Shown here in pieces: positions 8,456 through 16,658 of a DNA stretch of 64,000 nt. Source of the DNA: an uncultured bacterium (GTDB lineage Bacteria; Pseudomonadota; Alphaproteobacteria; Sphingomonadales; Sphingomonadaceae); assembly GCA_903884945.1 (NCBI GenBank), contig CAISGR010000235.1, positions 18,090 through 82,089 of the forward strand, written 5' to 3'. The notes beneath the pieces are model-generated. The model saw only the letters and a list, made by a program, of their open reading frames with translations, was not told where the DNA came from and did not search any database. The translations under genes and the position numbers were made by a program. The first letter of the stretch is position 1, and each line of letters opens with the position of its first letter.

Positions 8456-9489
8456 AGGGCCGCGCGCAGCGTCGCGCGGACGCCGCCATGGCCGCGGTCA
8501 TAGTCGACCGCGCTCTGCAGGCTCTTCGCCATGGCGCGGATCAGCCGCGTGCCGAGGCCGGTGCCGTGCGGCGCCGCGCCCGGCGGGATGCCGACGCCGT
8601 CATCCTCGACCGTCAGGCGGAAATGCTGCGCGCCGTCTCGCTGGAGCGAGATGCGGACCTCGCCCGACGCGGCCGGATAGGCATATTTGCAGGCGTTCGA
8701 CACGAGTTCGGTGACGATCACGCCGAGCGATACGGCGCGATCCGTGGCCAGCCGGATCGGATCCGCCGAGATCGACAGGAGGCAGCGCGTGCCCGTGCCC
8801 GACCAGGCGCCGCCGAGGTCCTCGACCAGGGCGCCGAGATACTCCGCCATGTCGACCTGCTCGACATTGTCCGAGGTATAGAGGCGGCGATGGACCTGCG
8901 CGATCGCCGCGATCCGGCGCTGCGTGTCCCCGAGCGCGGCCTGGGCGGCCGGATCGTCCAGCGCGCTCGCCTGCATCGACACCATCGACGAGACGAGCTG
9001 GAGGCTGTTGGCGACGCGGTGGTTGACCTCGCTGAGCAGGGCCGCGAGCCGGGCATTGCTTGCCCGCAGCTGCTCCTCCGCCGCGGCCTTGTCGCGCTCG
9101 AGCGCGGCCCGCGCCAGCACCTGATCGAACGCGCTGGCGAGCAGGTCGAAAAAGTCCGGCCCGGTCGATTTGACGACATAGTCGGCCGCCCCCGCCTTGA
9201 GCGCGGCGATCGCGATCCGCCCCTCCTCCGAGCCGGTGACATAGACGATCGGCGGCGGGGATGGCAGCGCGCGGAGCCGCGACAGCGTCTCCAGCCCGTC
9301 CATCTCCGGCATGTAATGATCCACCGCGATCAGGTCGAACGGGTGCTCGGCGGCCAGCGCGACACCCTCGGCCCCGCGTTCGGCCACCGTCAGGGCGAAG
9401 CCGCGCCGGGTGAGCGTGCGCACCGCCAGCCTGCCGAGACCCGCGTCATCGTCGATATAGAGGACGCGGGGCGGGGCGGCTTGGTTCAA
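8449..9489 (-). CDS. receiver domain fused to HisKA_2-type histidine kinase
   Basis: 346 residues. Residues 8-125 form a receiver domain: acidic pair at DDD (13-15), phospho-acceptor D57 in VDHYMPEMDG, lysine in YVVKSTG. After a short coiled coil comes a HisKA_2 dimerisation domain with H157 in LSEVNHRVANSLQLV, then an HATPase domain (VTELVSNACKYAYP, VEDDGVGIPPG, TGLGTRLI). HisKA_2/HWE kinases with an N-terminal receiver are common inputs to the PhyR general stress response in sphingomonads; that role here is inference. The start is a TTG at 9489 overlapping the TGA of the preceding regulator gene, with GAGGG upstream. Last gene of a three-gene operon. Confidence 0.9.
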   Translation of the reverse strand: MNQAAPPRVLYIDDDAGLGRLAVRTLTRRGFALTVAERGAEGVALAAEHPFDLIAVDHYMPEMDGLETLSRLRALPSPPPIVYVTGSEEGRIAIAALKAGAADYVVKSTGPDFFDLLASAFDQVLARAALERDKAAAEEQLRASNARLAALLSEVNHRVANSLQLVSSMVSMQASALDDPAAQAALGDTQRRIAAIAQVHRRLYTSDNVEQVDMAEYLGALVEDLGGAWSGTGTRCLLSISADPIRLATDRAVSLGVIVTELVSNACKYAYPAASGEVRISLQRDGAQHFRLTVEDDGVGIPPGAAPHGTGLGTRLIRAMAKSLQSAVDYDRGHGGVRATLRAALA

Positions 9490-9932
9490 CCTTCGCCCTC
9501 GATGTCGGGAACCTTGATCACCGACAGGAACAGGCCGAGCTGCCGGATCGCCTGGGCGAAGCTCTCATAATTGACCGGCTTGGTGATATAGACGTTGCAG
9601 CCCAGATCGTAGCAGCGCTGGATCTCCATCTTGTCGTCCGTAGTCGTCAGGATCACCACGGGGGTTCGTTTCAGCGCGGGGGCGCCCTTGATCCTGGCCA
9701 GGATATCGGTGCCGCTCATGTCGGGCAGGTTGAGATCGAGCAGCACCAGTGCCGGGCCGTTGAGGGCCGGCCCGTCGGCATGGTTGAACAGATAGTCGAG
9801 CGCGCTGGTCCCGTCGGTGAAATGCCTGATATCGTTGAGAATGCCCGCCCGGCGGATATTCTTCTCGATCAGCCGCGCATGCCCTTCGTCGTCCTCGATC
9901 ATGATGATGCTGACGGAGCGATGGTCGTTCAT
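9486..9932 (-). CDS. single-domain response regulator, Rcp1-like
   Basis: 148 residues forming only a receiver domain: EDDEGHARLIEKNI at the start, phospho-acceptor D66 in LLDLNLPDMSGTDIL, the conserved threonine in VVILTTTDD and the lysine in YITKPVNYESF. The length and the LLDLNLP and KPVNYESF patterns match the Rcp1 family that partners phytochrome-like and other kinases. It has no output domain, so it acts by protein contact or phosphotransfer. The start is ATG 9932, one base after the upstream kinase stop and with AGGGA before it; the open frame upstream is antisense-like. Both ends are coupled to its neighbours, so the three proteins probably form one phosphorelay. Confidence 0.92.
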   Translation of the reverse strand: MNDHRSVSIIMIEDDEGHARLIEKNIRRAGILNDIRHFTDGTSALDYLFNHADGPALNGPALVLLDLNLPDMSGTDILARIKGAPALKRTPVVILTTTDDKMEIQRCYDLGCNVYITKPVNYESFAQAIRQLGLFLSVIKVPDIEGEG

Positions 9933-9933
9933 C

Positions 9934-11442
9934 TCAATTTCCCTGTACTTCGGTAAGCGTGGCGGGAAGCGAAAGGCGGAAGGATGCGCCTTTGCCGAGG
10001 TCGGAGCGGACATCGATAACGCCACCAAGGCGGTACGCCAAGGCACGGACATGCGCGAGGCCGATACCTTCGCCCGGCTGGTCCTGGTTGCCCGATCGCC
10101 GGAACAGATCGAACACGCGCTGGTGATCCGCCGGCGCGATGCCGCGGCCATTGTCGTTCACCTCATAGGTGATGCGCGCACCCTGTCGCGCACCGCGCAC
10201 CTCGATCAGGCCGGGCCGGTCGGGTTGCAGATATTTGATCGCGTTCTCGATCAGGTTGGAAAAAATCTGTTCGAGCGCGAGGCGGTCGCTGACGATATCG
10301 GGCAGGGTGCCTTCGATCACGAGGCGGGCTCCCCGGTCGTCGATCAGATGCTGGAGCGTGTCGCGCACCGAACCGACCAGGGCCGTCGCGTCGATCTTCT
10401 CCGGGGCGATGACGCGCCTGCCCTCGCGCGACAGCTTGAGGATGGCGTTGATCAGCCGGTCCATCTTCTGGCTCGACGTCCGGATGAAGCCGATCGCCTC
10501 GGGAAGATCCTCCCGCGCCGCGACCCGGGCGTCGGCGGTGTCGATCTCGGGCGCGGTCCGTTCGAGCCGGTCGACCAGTTCGTTGATCGCGACCGTCGCG
10601 GCATCGAGCTCGGCGGTGAAGCCCATCACGTTGACGAGCGGCGCGCGCAGATCATGGCTGACGATATAGGCGAAGCGCTGGATCTCCTCGTTGGCGCGGG
10701 TGAGATCGGCGGTACGTTCGGCCACCAGGTCCTCGAGCGAATCAGCGAAATCGCGCAGCGTGTCGTGCGAGGCGGCGAGGTCGCGCGTGTAGCGCCGGAC
10801 CGTCAGGAACGAGGCCACGGCGACGAACAGGAGCAGGGCGCTCGCGATCGATATGGTGATGTAGAAGGCGCGCACGCTGGCCTGCTGCTCGGCGTCGCGG
10901 ATCGCGAGGAGCGCGCGCTCCTCACGATCCATCGCCTGGCCGAGCTCGCGGATAGTGCCCATCCGTTGTGCGGTGGTGTCCTCGACAAAGGCACGGACGG
11001 CCGCGTCGGTCTTGCCGGCTGTGACGAGCGCGTTGGTCTGGTCGCGATGCTGCTCGATATCCGCGACCAGCGCGCGCAGCCGGGCGAGGTTCGCCTGCTC
11101 GCGCGGATTGTCCATGGTCAGCTGCTCGATTCGGCGCAGTGCCACCGGAATCTGCGCTGCCGTCGCCCTGTAGCTTTCGAGATAGACCGGCTGCCGCGCG
11201 ATGATATAGCCGCGCCGCGTGGTCTCGCCCTGCTCGATCAGGAGGCCGGCGCGCGCGATCGCCAGTTCGACCTCATAGGTGTGGTTCACGGCCTGGATGT
11301 GCAGCTGGTTGCGCCCCGTCGACCATATCGCCGCCATGCCGGCCGCGACCAGGCTGGCGAAACCGATCACCATGCAGGCGATCAGCACGCGCCCGATGGA
11401 TTGGTCCGCCAAGCCTAATCGCCGCAAAATCCCGGAAAGCAT
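9934..11442 (-). CDS. membrane sensor histidine kinase with CHASE3 domain
   Basis: About 502 residues. Two membrane segments (about 19-41 and 193-214) bracket a periplasmic helical CHASE3 sensor containing the family pattern QGETTRRGYIIARQPVYLESY. Then a linker coiled coil, HisKA domain with the phospho-accepting histidine in YIVSHDLRAPLVNVMGF (about 263) and an HATPase domain (NLIENAIKYLQ, VNDNGRGIAP, GEGIGLAHVRALA). The kinase part is of the phytochrome-like HisKA type that pairs with Rcp1 regulators. I prefer the second ATG at 11442 because the AGGAAA at 11449-11453 is too close to the first one. The ligand of the CHASE3 domain is unknown. Confidence 0.92.
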   Translation of the reverse strand: MLSGILRRLGLADQSIGRVLIACMVIGFASLVAAGMAAIWSTGRNQLHIQAVNHTYEVELAIARAGLLIEQGETTRRGYIIARQPVYLESYRATAAQIPVALRRIEQLTMDNPREQANLARLRALVADIEQHRDQTNALVTAGKTDAAVRAFVEDTTAQRMGTIRELGQAMDREERALLAIRDAEQQASVRAFYITISIASALLLFVAVASFLTVRRYTRDLAASHDTLRDFADSLEDLVAERTADLTRANEEIQRFAYIVSHDLRAPLVNVMGFTAELDAATVAINELVDRLERTAPEIDTADARVAAREDLPEAIGFIRTSSQKMDRLINAILKLSREGRRVIAPEKIDATALVGSVRDTLQHLIDDRGARLVIEGTLPDIVSDRLALEQIFSNLIENAIKYLQPDRPGLIEVRGARQGARITYEVNDNGRGIAPADHQRVFDLFRRSGNQDQPGEGIGLAHVRALAYRLGGVIDVRSDLGKGASFRLSLPATLTEVQGN

Positions 11443-11555
11443 CGGCATTTCCTAAGGTTCTGTCGGCGGAAATGCCAGCGCTTGTATACACACCTAGGTA
11501 AAGGTGACGGCGCAGGGCCTCCCGGTCGACGGGAGCCTTCCTGCAGATGCCGCGC

Positions 11556-12314
11556 CTAGAGGGGCAGGTCCTGCCGCGTCGGGCGTGCCGCCGCGCCGCC
11601 GCTGCGCCGCCGGGCGAGTTCGGTCTCGGCGGTGAAGCGCACGTCGATGTCGCGGTCGCCGAGAAAGCCCATCAGCGATTCGTCCTCGATCTCGCGCCAG
11701 TCCTTGCCGCGATCGGGGCCCTGGCGGACGCGCGGCAGCAGCCCGGGCAGGTTCGACCATTCGATCAGCTGCGCGACGCCGACTTCGTTGAGCATGTCGC
11801 GCAGGTGGAAGGCAGTGACATAGGCGTCGGGATAGGCCCGGTGGGCGGGCAGGCCGCGTTCGTGCTCCATGCCCTCGGGCTTGCGCCAGTAGCGCAGCAT
11901 CTGGTTGGAAAAACTCGGGCATTCCGGCCAGAGCCGCATCGCGCACTTCCAGGTGCAGATCCAGTCGGCGTTCCGCGTCAGCGCGGGGGTGCAGAATTCC
12001 AGTTCGGCGGTGCTGCGATGCGCGGCGAGCGCGATGCGCCGCGGCCAGGGATCGAGCGCCTGCCGGGCGACGTCATGCCAGAAGGGCGCGTCGGCGACCT
12101 GTTCGTCGAGGATGTGGTGGATCGCCTGGGTGAGCGGCGGAATCGGGCGGCCCGGATTGACCAGCCGGCTGCTCCCCTCGCCGTAAAGCGCCCAGCGCCC
12201 GTCCGGCCCCAGCGCGACGTCCTGCCAGCCGATCTCGCACACGCCGTGCATCGGCGGTGCCGGGCCGGTGGTTTCGAGATCGATGACGCGGATGAGCTGG
12301 GGTGGCGGGGCCAT
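11556..12314 (-). CDS. DnaQ-like 3'-5' exonuclease
   Basis: About 252 residues. The N-terminus reads LIRVIDLETTG, the first exonuclease motif (DxE) of the DEDD superfamily; the conserved later part is RGLPAHRAYPDAYVTAFHLRDML, with the His and Asp of the DEDDh form. It resembles ExoX and the stand-alone epsilon-type exonucleases of DNA repair more than replicative DnaQ. ATG 12314 gives a start just before the first beta strand; an upstream ATG at 12356 would add 14 unlike residues. The C-terminus is basic and arginine-rich. Single gene, between the sensory operon and the phosphomannomutase gene on the same strand. Confidence 0.85.
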   Translation of the reverse strand: MAPPPQLIRVIDLETTGPAPPMHGVCEIGWQDVALGPDGRWALYGEGSSRLVNPGRPIPPLTQAIHHILDEQVADAPFWHDVARQALDPWPRRIALAAHRSTAELEFCTPALTRNADWICTWKCAMRLWPECPSFSNQMLRYWRKPEGMEHERGLPAHRAYPDAYVTAFHLRDMLNEVGVAQLIEWSNLPGLLPRVRQGPDRGKDWREIEDESLMGFLGDRDIDVRFTAETELARRRSGGAAARPTRQDLPL

Positions 12315-12390
12315 GGCGCCTAAGTGGCGGCTCGGCGCGCGGAATGCCAGTGCCAAACGGGGCCCCGGCCCCCGCGCGGGAGCGGGGGGC

Positions 12391-13773
12391 TCAGTGCCCC
12401 GCCTGCTCCCCGCGCACGATCCCGCTCGCCGCGAGCTGCGCGTCGATCATCGCCATGAGCCGGTCGAGCCCGGCCTGGTCCTTCGCCTCGGCGCGCGCGA
12501 CGAGCACGTCCTGGGTGTTCGAGGCGCGCAGCAGCCACCAGCCGTCGGGCGTGTTGACGCGCGCGCCATCGGTGCGGTTGACGTCGGCGCCCTCGGCCTC
12601 GAGCCGGTCGAGCACTTCGTCGACCACCGCGAACTTGCGGCTCTCGTCGACCTGGAAGCGCATCTCGGGCGTGTTGACCATCGCCGGCATGCTCCCGCGG
12701 ATCTCGGTCATCGACTTGCCGATCATGTGCACGGCGCGGATCAGCCGGACCGCGGCATATTGCGCGTCGTCGAAGCCGTAGAAATCATGCGCGAAGAAGA
12801 TATGGCCGCTCATCTCGCCGGCGAGCGGGCTGCCCGTCTCCTTCATCTTCATCTTGATCAGGCTGTGGCCGGTCTTCCACATCAGCGGCACGCCGCTCAG
12901 TTCGGCGATCCGGTCGTACAGCGCCTGGCTCGCCTTGACGTCGGCGATGATGGTCGAGCCGGGCAGTTCCTTCAGTACCGGCTCCGCCAGGATCGAGAGC
13001 AGCTGGTCGCCCCAGATCACCCGGCCCTGGCCGTCGATCGCGCCGATCCGGTCGCCGTCGCCGTCGAAGGCGAGGCCGAAATCGAGCTGCTTCTCGGCGA
13101 CCAGCTGCTTCAGGTCGGCGAGATTCTTTTCCTCGGTCGGATCGGGATGATGGTTGGGGAAGCTGCCGTCGACATCGGTGTAGAGCAGGTGGTGCTCGCC
13201 CGGGAGCAGCTTGACCAGCTTCTCGATCACCGGGCCCGAGGCGCCGTTGCCGGCGTCCCAGCCGATCCGGTAGGCGCCGCCGGCATATCCCGCCATCAGG
13301 CGGCCGACATAATTGTCGACGATGTCGAATGCAGTGACCTCGCCGGTGCCCTCTTCCCAGTCGCCGGCCTCGGCGAGCCGGCCGAGATCCTGGATGTCCT
13401 CGCCGAAAAAGGGCAGGTGCTGGAGCACCATCTTGAAGCCGTTGTAATCGGCCGGATTGTGGCTGCCGGTGATCTGGATGCCGCCGTCGACTTCGAGGAT
13501 CGCCTCGGCATAATAGAGCATCGGGGTCGGCCCCATGCCGACGCGGACGACATCGACGCCGCTGGCGGTGAGGCCCTCGATCAGCGCCGCCTCGAGGATC
13601 GGCGAGGAGACGCGCCCGTCATAGCCGACCGCGACCCGCGTGCCGCCGGCGCGGCGCACCCGCGTGGCGAAGCCGCGGCCGATCGCGGTGGCGTCGGCCG
13701 GGCCGAGCGTCTTTCCGACGATGCCGCGGATGTCATATTCGCGCAGGGAGGTTGGGTCGAAGCGGTGCGTCAT
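12391..13773 (-). CDS. phosphomannomutase / phosphoglucomutase
   Basis: Interconverts hexose 1- and 6-phosphates to feed GDP-mannose and UDP-glucose for exopolysaccharide and LPS. 460 residues, the normal length for the bacterial PMM/PGM (AlgC/ManB) group. All four active-site regions are visible: phosphoserine S104 in [12 protein letters not shown], the magnesium loop FDGDGDR (D237, D239, D241), the sugar-binding GEMSGH and the phosphate-binding RASNTQD near the C-terminus. ATG 13773 starts [17 protein letters not shown], with the typical REYDIRG element. Substrate choice between mannose and glucose cannot be read from sequence; this family usually does both. Confidence 0.95.
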   Translation of the reverse strand: MTHRFDPTSLREYDIRGIVGKTLGPADATAIGRGFATRVRRAGGTRVAVGYDGRVSSPILEAALIEGLTASGVDVVRVGMGPTPMLYYAEAILEVDGGIQITGSHNPADYNGFKMVLQHLPFFGEDIQDLGRLAEAGDWEEGTGEVTAFDIVDNYVGRLMAGYAGGAYRIGWDAGNGASGPVIEKLVKLLPGEHHLLYTDVDGSFPNHHPDPTEEKNLADLKQLVAEKQLDFGLAFDGDGDRIGAIDGQGRVIWGDQLLSILAEPVLKELPGSTIIADVKASQALYDRIAELSGVPLMWKTGHSLIKMKMKETGSPLAGEMSGHIFFAHDFYGFDDAQYAAVRLIRAVHMIGKSMTEIRGSMPAMVNTPEMRFQVDESRKFAVVDEVLDRLEAEGADVNRTDGARVNTPDGWWLLRASNTQDVLVARAEAKDQAGLDRLMAMIDAQLAASGIVRGEQAGH

Positions 13774-13825
13774 CGGGGCTCCTGTCGGTGGTGTCGTGCG
13801 CCCAATCGGCGAGCGCGCGGAAAGT

Positions 13826-14080
13826 TCAATGGCGGCGTTTCAGCAGGACGTCGCGCGCGGCGTTGATGCGCCGGGCCAGCTCGGCCGATCCGCCACGATC
13901 GGGATGCACGGCGGAGACGAGCCGGCGATGCGCCGCGCGGATCGCCTCGGCGTCGGCCAGGTTGTCGACGCCCAGGATGGCGCGCGCCTCCTTCTCGTCG
14001 ATCGTCAGCGCCGGCGCGCTCCGGCGCAGCAGGATCCAGCCGCCATAGAGCAACAGGCCGAGGAGAAGCAGCTTCGCCAT
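13826..14080 (-). CDS. small membrane-anchored J-domain protein
   Basis: 84 residues: an N-terminal hydrophobic helix ([17 protein letters not shown]) followed by a short J domain with the HPD tripeptide in [27 protein letters not shown]. The HPD loop stimulates DnaK-type ATPases, and TIM14/DjlA-like proteins share this single-helix plus J-domain layout. Its ATG overlaps the mipZ stop by one base (TGATG), so it is translationally coupled to the division-site regulator. The partner chaperone is not visible in the window. Confidence 0.85.
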   Translation of the reverse strand: MAKLLLLGLLLYGGWILLRRSAPALTIDEKEARAILGVDNLADAEAIRAAHRRLVSAVHPDRGGSAELARRINAARDVLLKRRH

Positions 14081-14874
14081 CAGGCGAACAGCGGCATCGC
14101 TGGCTCAGGCAGGCCGAGCGCGGCCATCATCTCGCGCAGCTCCTGCCGCGCCGCGACATGGGCGAGGCCCATCTCGCCGAATTCGCGCGAATCGAGCATG
14201 GTCAGGCCCTTGGGGAAGAGCTCGCGATAGATCACGCGCTCGCCAAGGCCGGGGATGATGCGGAAGCCGACCCGCTTGGCGAGCTGGTCGAGCGCCTCGG
14301 ATACGCGGCGCATGTTGCGCGCCTCGATATGCTGGACCCGGTTGCGCAGCACGACCCAGTCGATCGTCGAGCCGTCGGCCTTGGCGCGCGCCTTGCGCGC
14401 ATCCCAGATCAGCTCGGCATAGAAGCTCGGGCGGGTGACCTTGTAGGTCACCGGATCGACCTGCCCGATCAGGTCGAAATCGACGAAGCTGTCGTTCATC
14501 GGCGTGACGAGCGTATCGGCGCGCTGCGCGGCCATCCGGGCGAAGCGGTCGTCGCGGCCGGGCGTGTCGATCACCAGGAAGTCGCTGCCCGCGGCGAGCG
14601 CGTCGAACGTCTCGGTGAAGCGCGCCAGGCTCTCGCCGTCATGCGTCGCGTGGCGCGGGATCATCAGCTCGCGCCCGGTGCGCTTGGCGGTGGCCGCGCG
14701 ATTGTCGAGATAGCGCCCCATGGTCCGCTGGCGGTGATCGAGATCGAACGCCGCGACCTTCGCGCCGCGCGCCTCGAGCGCGATCGCGACATGGACTGCG
14801 GTCGTCGATTTGCCGGTGCCGCCCTTCTCGTTGGCGAACACGATGATATGTGGCTTCTGTGCAACCGTCGACAA
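14080..14874 (-). CDS. mipZ: MipZ, division-plane positioning ATPase
   Basis: A ParA/MinD-family ATPase that forms a gradient from the ParB-bound poles and inhibits FtsZ away from mid-cell. The deviant Walker A is IIVFANEKGGTGKSTTAVH near the N-terminus, then AAFDLDHRQRTMGRYLDNR, a MipZ-specific stretch, and LVIDTPGRDD. The frame is open up to an ATG at 14964, but that would run into the divergent panC start at 14954. I choose the TTG at 14874, which has AGGGAAG about nine bases upstream and gives 264 residues. It is followed by the J-domain gene and backed by panC. Confidence 0.9.
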   Translation of the reverse strand: MSTVAQKPHIIVFANEKGGTGKSTTAVHVAIALEARGAKVAAFDLDHRQRTMGRYLDNRAATAKRTGRELMIPRHATHDGESLARFTETFDALAAGSDFLVIDTPGRDDRFARMAAQRADTLVTPMNDSFVDFDLIGQVDPVTYKVTRPSFYAELIWDARKARAKADGSTIDWVVLRNRVQHIEARNMRRVSEALDQLAKRVGFRIIPGLGERVIYRELFPKGLTMLDSREFGEMGLAHVAARQELREMMAALGLPEPAMPLFA

Positions 14875-14953
14875 GTGTCGTGCTTCCCTTATTGATCGGC
14901 CGGGCCGCCCCCCATAGAAGGCCCGCCCCGTCCTTATCGAAGGCCCTTCACGC

Positions 14954-15787
14954 GTGCAAACCATCCGTCAGCTTGATCTGCTCCGTCGCGGGATCGCCGA
15001 TTTCCGGGCCGAGGGCGCGACGATCGCGTTCGTCCCGACGATGGGCGCGCTCCACGCCGGGCACATGGCGCTGATCGAGGCGGCGAAACGGCCCGGCACG
15101 CGCGTGGTCGCGTCGATTTTCGTCAATCCGAAGCAGTTCGGCCCGAACGAGGATCTGGCGCGCTATCCCCGCAAGGAACTCGCCGACACGCGGATGCTGG
15201 CCGATGCGGGATGCGACCTGCTGTGGATGCCGCCGGTCGAGCTGATGTATCCGGAAGGCTTCGCGACCACCATTTCGGTCGCGGGCGTGAGCGAGGGCCT
15301 CGACGGCGCGACCCGGCCCGGCCATTTCGACGGCGTCGCCACCGTCGTCGCCAAGCTGTTCAACCAGGTCCGGCCGGACATCGCCTATTTCGGCGAGAAG
15401 GATTTCCAGCAGCTCGCGGTGATCCGCCGGATGGTCGCCGATCTCGATATCGGGATCGAGATCGCCGGCGTGCCGACCCAGCGCGAGGATGACGGCCTCG
15501 CCCTTTCGTCGCGCAACGTCTATCTTGATGCCGACGAGCGCGCGCGCGCCGTCGCGCTGCCGCGCGCGCTCGGCGTCGCCGCGCGGTCGATCGGCAAGGG
15601 GATCGAGATCGATGCCGTGCTCGCCACCGCGCGCGAGTCGCTCGCCGCCGCCGGCTTCGAGATCGATTATGTCACGCTGGTCGATGCCGAGACGCTCGCC
15701 GAAGCGGTCGACCCGTCGAGGCCGCGCCGCCTGCTCGCCGCCGCGCGGATGGGCGCGACCCGGCTGATCGACAATATCGCGGTCTGA
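14954..15787 (+). CDS. panC: pantothenate synthetase (pantoate--beta-alanine ligase)
   Basis: Condenses pantoate with beta-alanine, using ATP, in the last step to vitamin B5. 277 residues. The class I nucleotidyl-transferase motifs are clear: FVPTMGALHAGHMALIEAA with the HIGH-like HAGH, the pantoate loop NPKQFGPNEDLARYPR, the FGEKDFQQLAVIRRMV helix and the LALSSRNVYL element (KMSKS equivalent). GTG 14954 has GAAGG ten bases upstream. Divergent from mipZ with about 80 bases between the two preferred starts. Confidence 0.97.
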   Translation: MQTIRQLDLLRRGIADFRAEGATIAFVPTMGALHAGHMALIEAAKRPGTRVVASIFVNPKQFGPNEDLARYPRKELADTRMLADAGCDLLWMPPVELMYPEGFATTISVAGVSEGLDGATRPGHFDGVATVVAKLFNQVRPDIAYFGEKDFQQLAVIRRMVADLDIGIEIAGVPTQREDDGLALSSRNVYLDADERARAVALPRALGVAARSIGKGIEIDAVLATARESLAAAGFEIDYVTLVDAETLAEAVDPSRPRRLLAAARMGATRLIDNIAV

Positions 15788-15821
15788 GCGCCCGGGAGAT
15801 ACGCATTTATCGCTAATTCCC

Positions 15822-15881
15822 GTTAACCATTTGTTGATGCACTTACCCCAAAGTCGTCCGACAGGGATGGTTAACAGGGGT
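15822..15881 (+). promoter_or_regulatory. inverted CtrA-like half-sites upstream of the Sel1 gene
   Basis: GTTAACCAT (15822-15830) and its exact inverse ATGGTTAAC (15867-15875) flank 36 bases just upstream of the Sel1-protein gene. TTAACCAT is the known CtrA half-site of Caulobacter. The first copy also reads TTAA-N7-TTGA, one base off the full TTAA-N7-TTAA box, and the second continues into another TTAA with a six-base gap. Binding is an inference. Confidence 0.5.
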
Positions 15882-15888
15882 TAAGAGC

Positions 15889-16185
15889 ATGGGCAGCAGC
15901 CTGAAGAATGCGCAGTTCCTGATCGACAGCCGGCTCGCGGATGCGGCCCGGGGCGACATGGATGCCTGCTACGAACTCGGCATGGTCTATTCGAGCGGTG
16001 CCGCGGGCATCGGCGTCAACCTGATCGAGGCGCATAAATGGTTCAATCTGGCCGCGGTGGCCGGCAGCGAGGCCGCCCAAGCCTGCCGCAGCGAGATCGC
16101 CGAGGACATGACCGCGCGCGAGATCGCCGAGGCCCAGAAGGCCGCCCGCGCCTGGCTCAACCTCACCGCGCGCCGCGCCGCCTGA
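15889..16185 (+). CDS. small Sel1-repeat (TPR-like) protein
   Basis: 98 residues with a recognisable Sel1-like repeat unit (ACYELGMVYSSGAAGIGVNLIEAHKWFNLAAVAGSEAAQ), followed by a charged helix (TAREIAEAQKAARAWL). No signal peptide, so probably cytoplasmic. Such proteins act as protein-protein adaptors. The gene has its own upstream region with strong CtrA-like sites, and lies next to panC/mipZ, so a cell-cycle or motility role is plausible but unproven. Confidence 0.8.
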   Translation: MGSSLKNAQFLIDSRLADAARGDMDACYELGMVYSSGAAGIGVNLIEAHKWFNLAAVAGSEAAQACRSEIAEDMTAREIAEAQKAARAWLNLTARRAA

Positions 16186-16247
16186 ACCGATTGGACCGCG
16201 CCCGGCAACGGGGATAGCATCGCCTCCGGAACGATACCGGAGGGATC

Positions 16248-16652
16248 ATGGAACTCACCATCACCGGGCTGACCGCGGCCGCGCTCGCGCTGCTGCTCGT
16301 CTTCCTGTCGATCACCACCATCCGCATGCGGATGAAGCATCGCGCCGCGTTCGGCGATGCCGGCCAGCACGATCTGACCGCCGCCATCCGCGCGCATGGC
16401 AACCTCACTGAATATGCGCCGATCGGCCTGATCCTGATCGGGCTGCTCGAAGCGGGCGGCGCCAGCCACACCCCGCTCGCCATCACCGCCGCCGCCTTCG
16501 TCCTCGCCCGCGTGCTGAACGCCAAGGGGCTGTTCAACCCGCCCGGCCCCCCGGGGCCGGCCCGCTCGGCCGGCATTGTCGCCACCCTCGCGATCCTGAC
16601 CGGCATGGCGCTCTGGCTGCTCGTGCGCATCCACCTGCCCGGGGCCGGGTGA
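16248..16652 (+). CDS. MAPEG-family membrane protein
   Basis: 134 residues with four hydrophobic segments. The family hallmark lies after the first segment: RMKHRAAFGDAGQHDLTAAIRAHGNLTEYAPIGLILIGLLE, where the RxxxN pattern (RAHGNLTEY) binds glutathione in characterised members. MAPEG proteins are membrane glutathione transferases or peroxidases; bacterial members of this short type are mostly uncharacterised. A good ribosome site (CCGGAGG) precedes ATG 16248. The stop is six bases from the convergent topA stop, and both stop codons sit in a 12-base palindrome. Confidence 0.88.
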   Translation: MELTITGLTAAALALLLVFLSITTIRMRMKHRAAFGDAGQHDLTAAIRAHGNLTEYAPIGLILIGLLEAGGASHTPLAITAAAFVLARVLNAKGLFNPPGPPGPARSAGIVATLAILTGMALWLLVRIHLPGAG

Positions 16653-16658
16653 GCCGGC

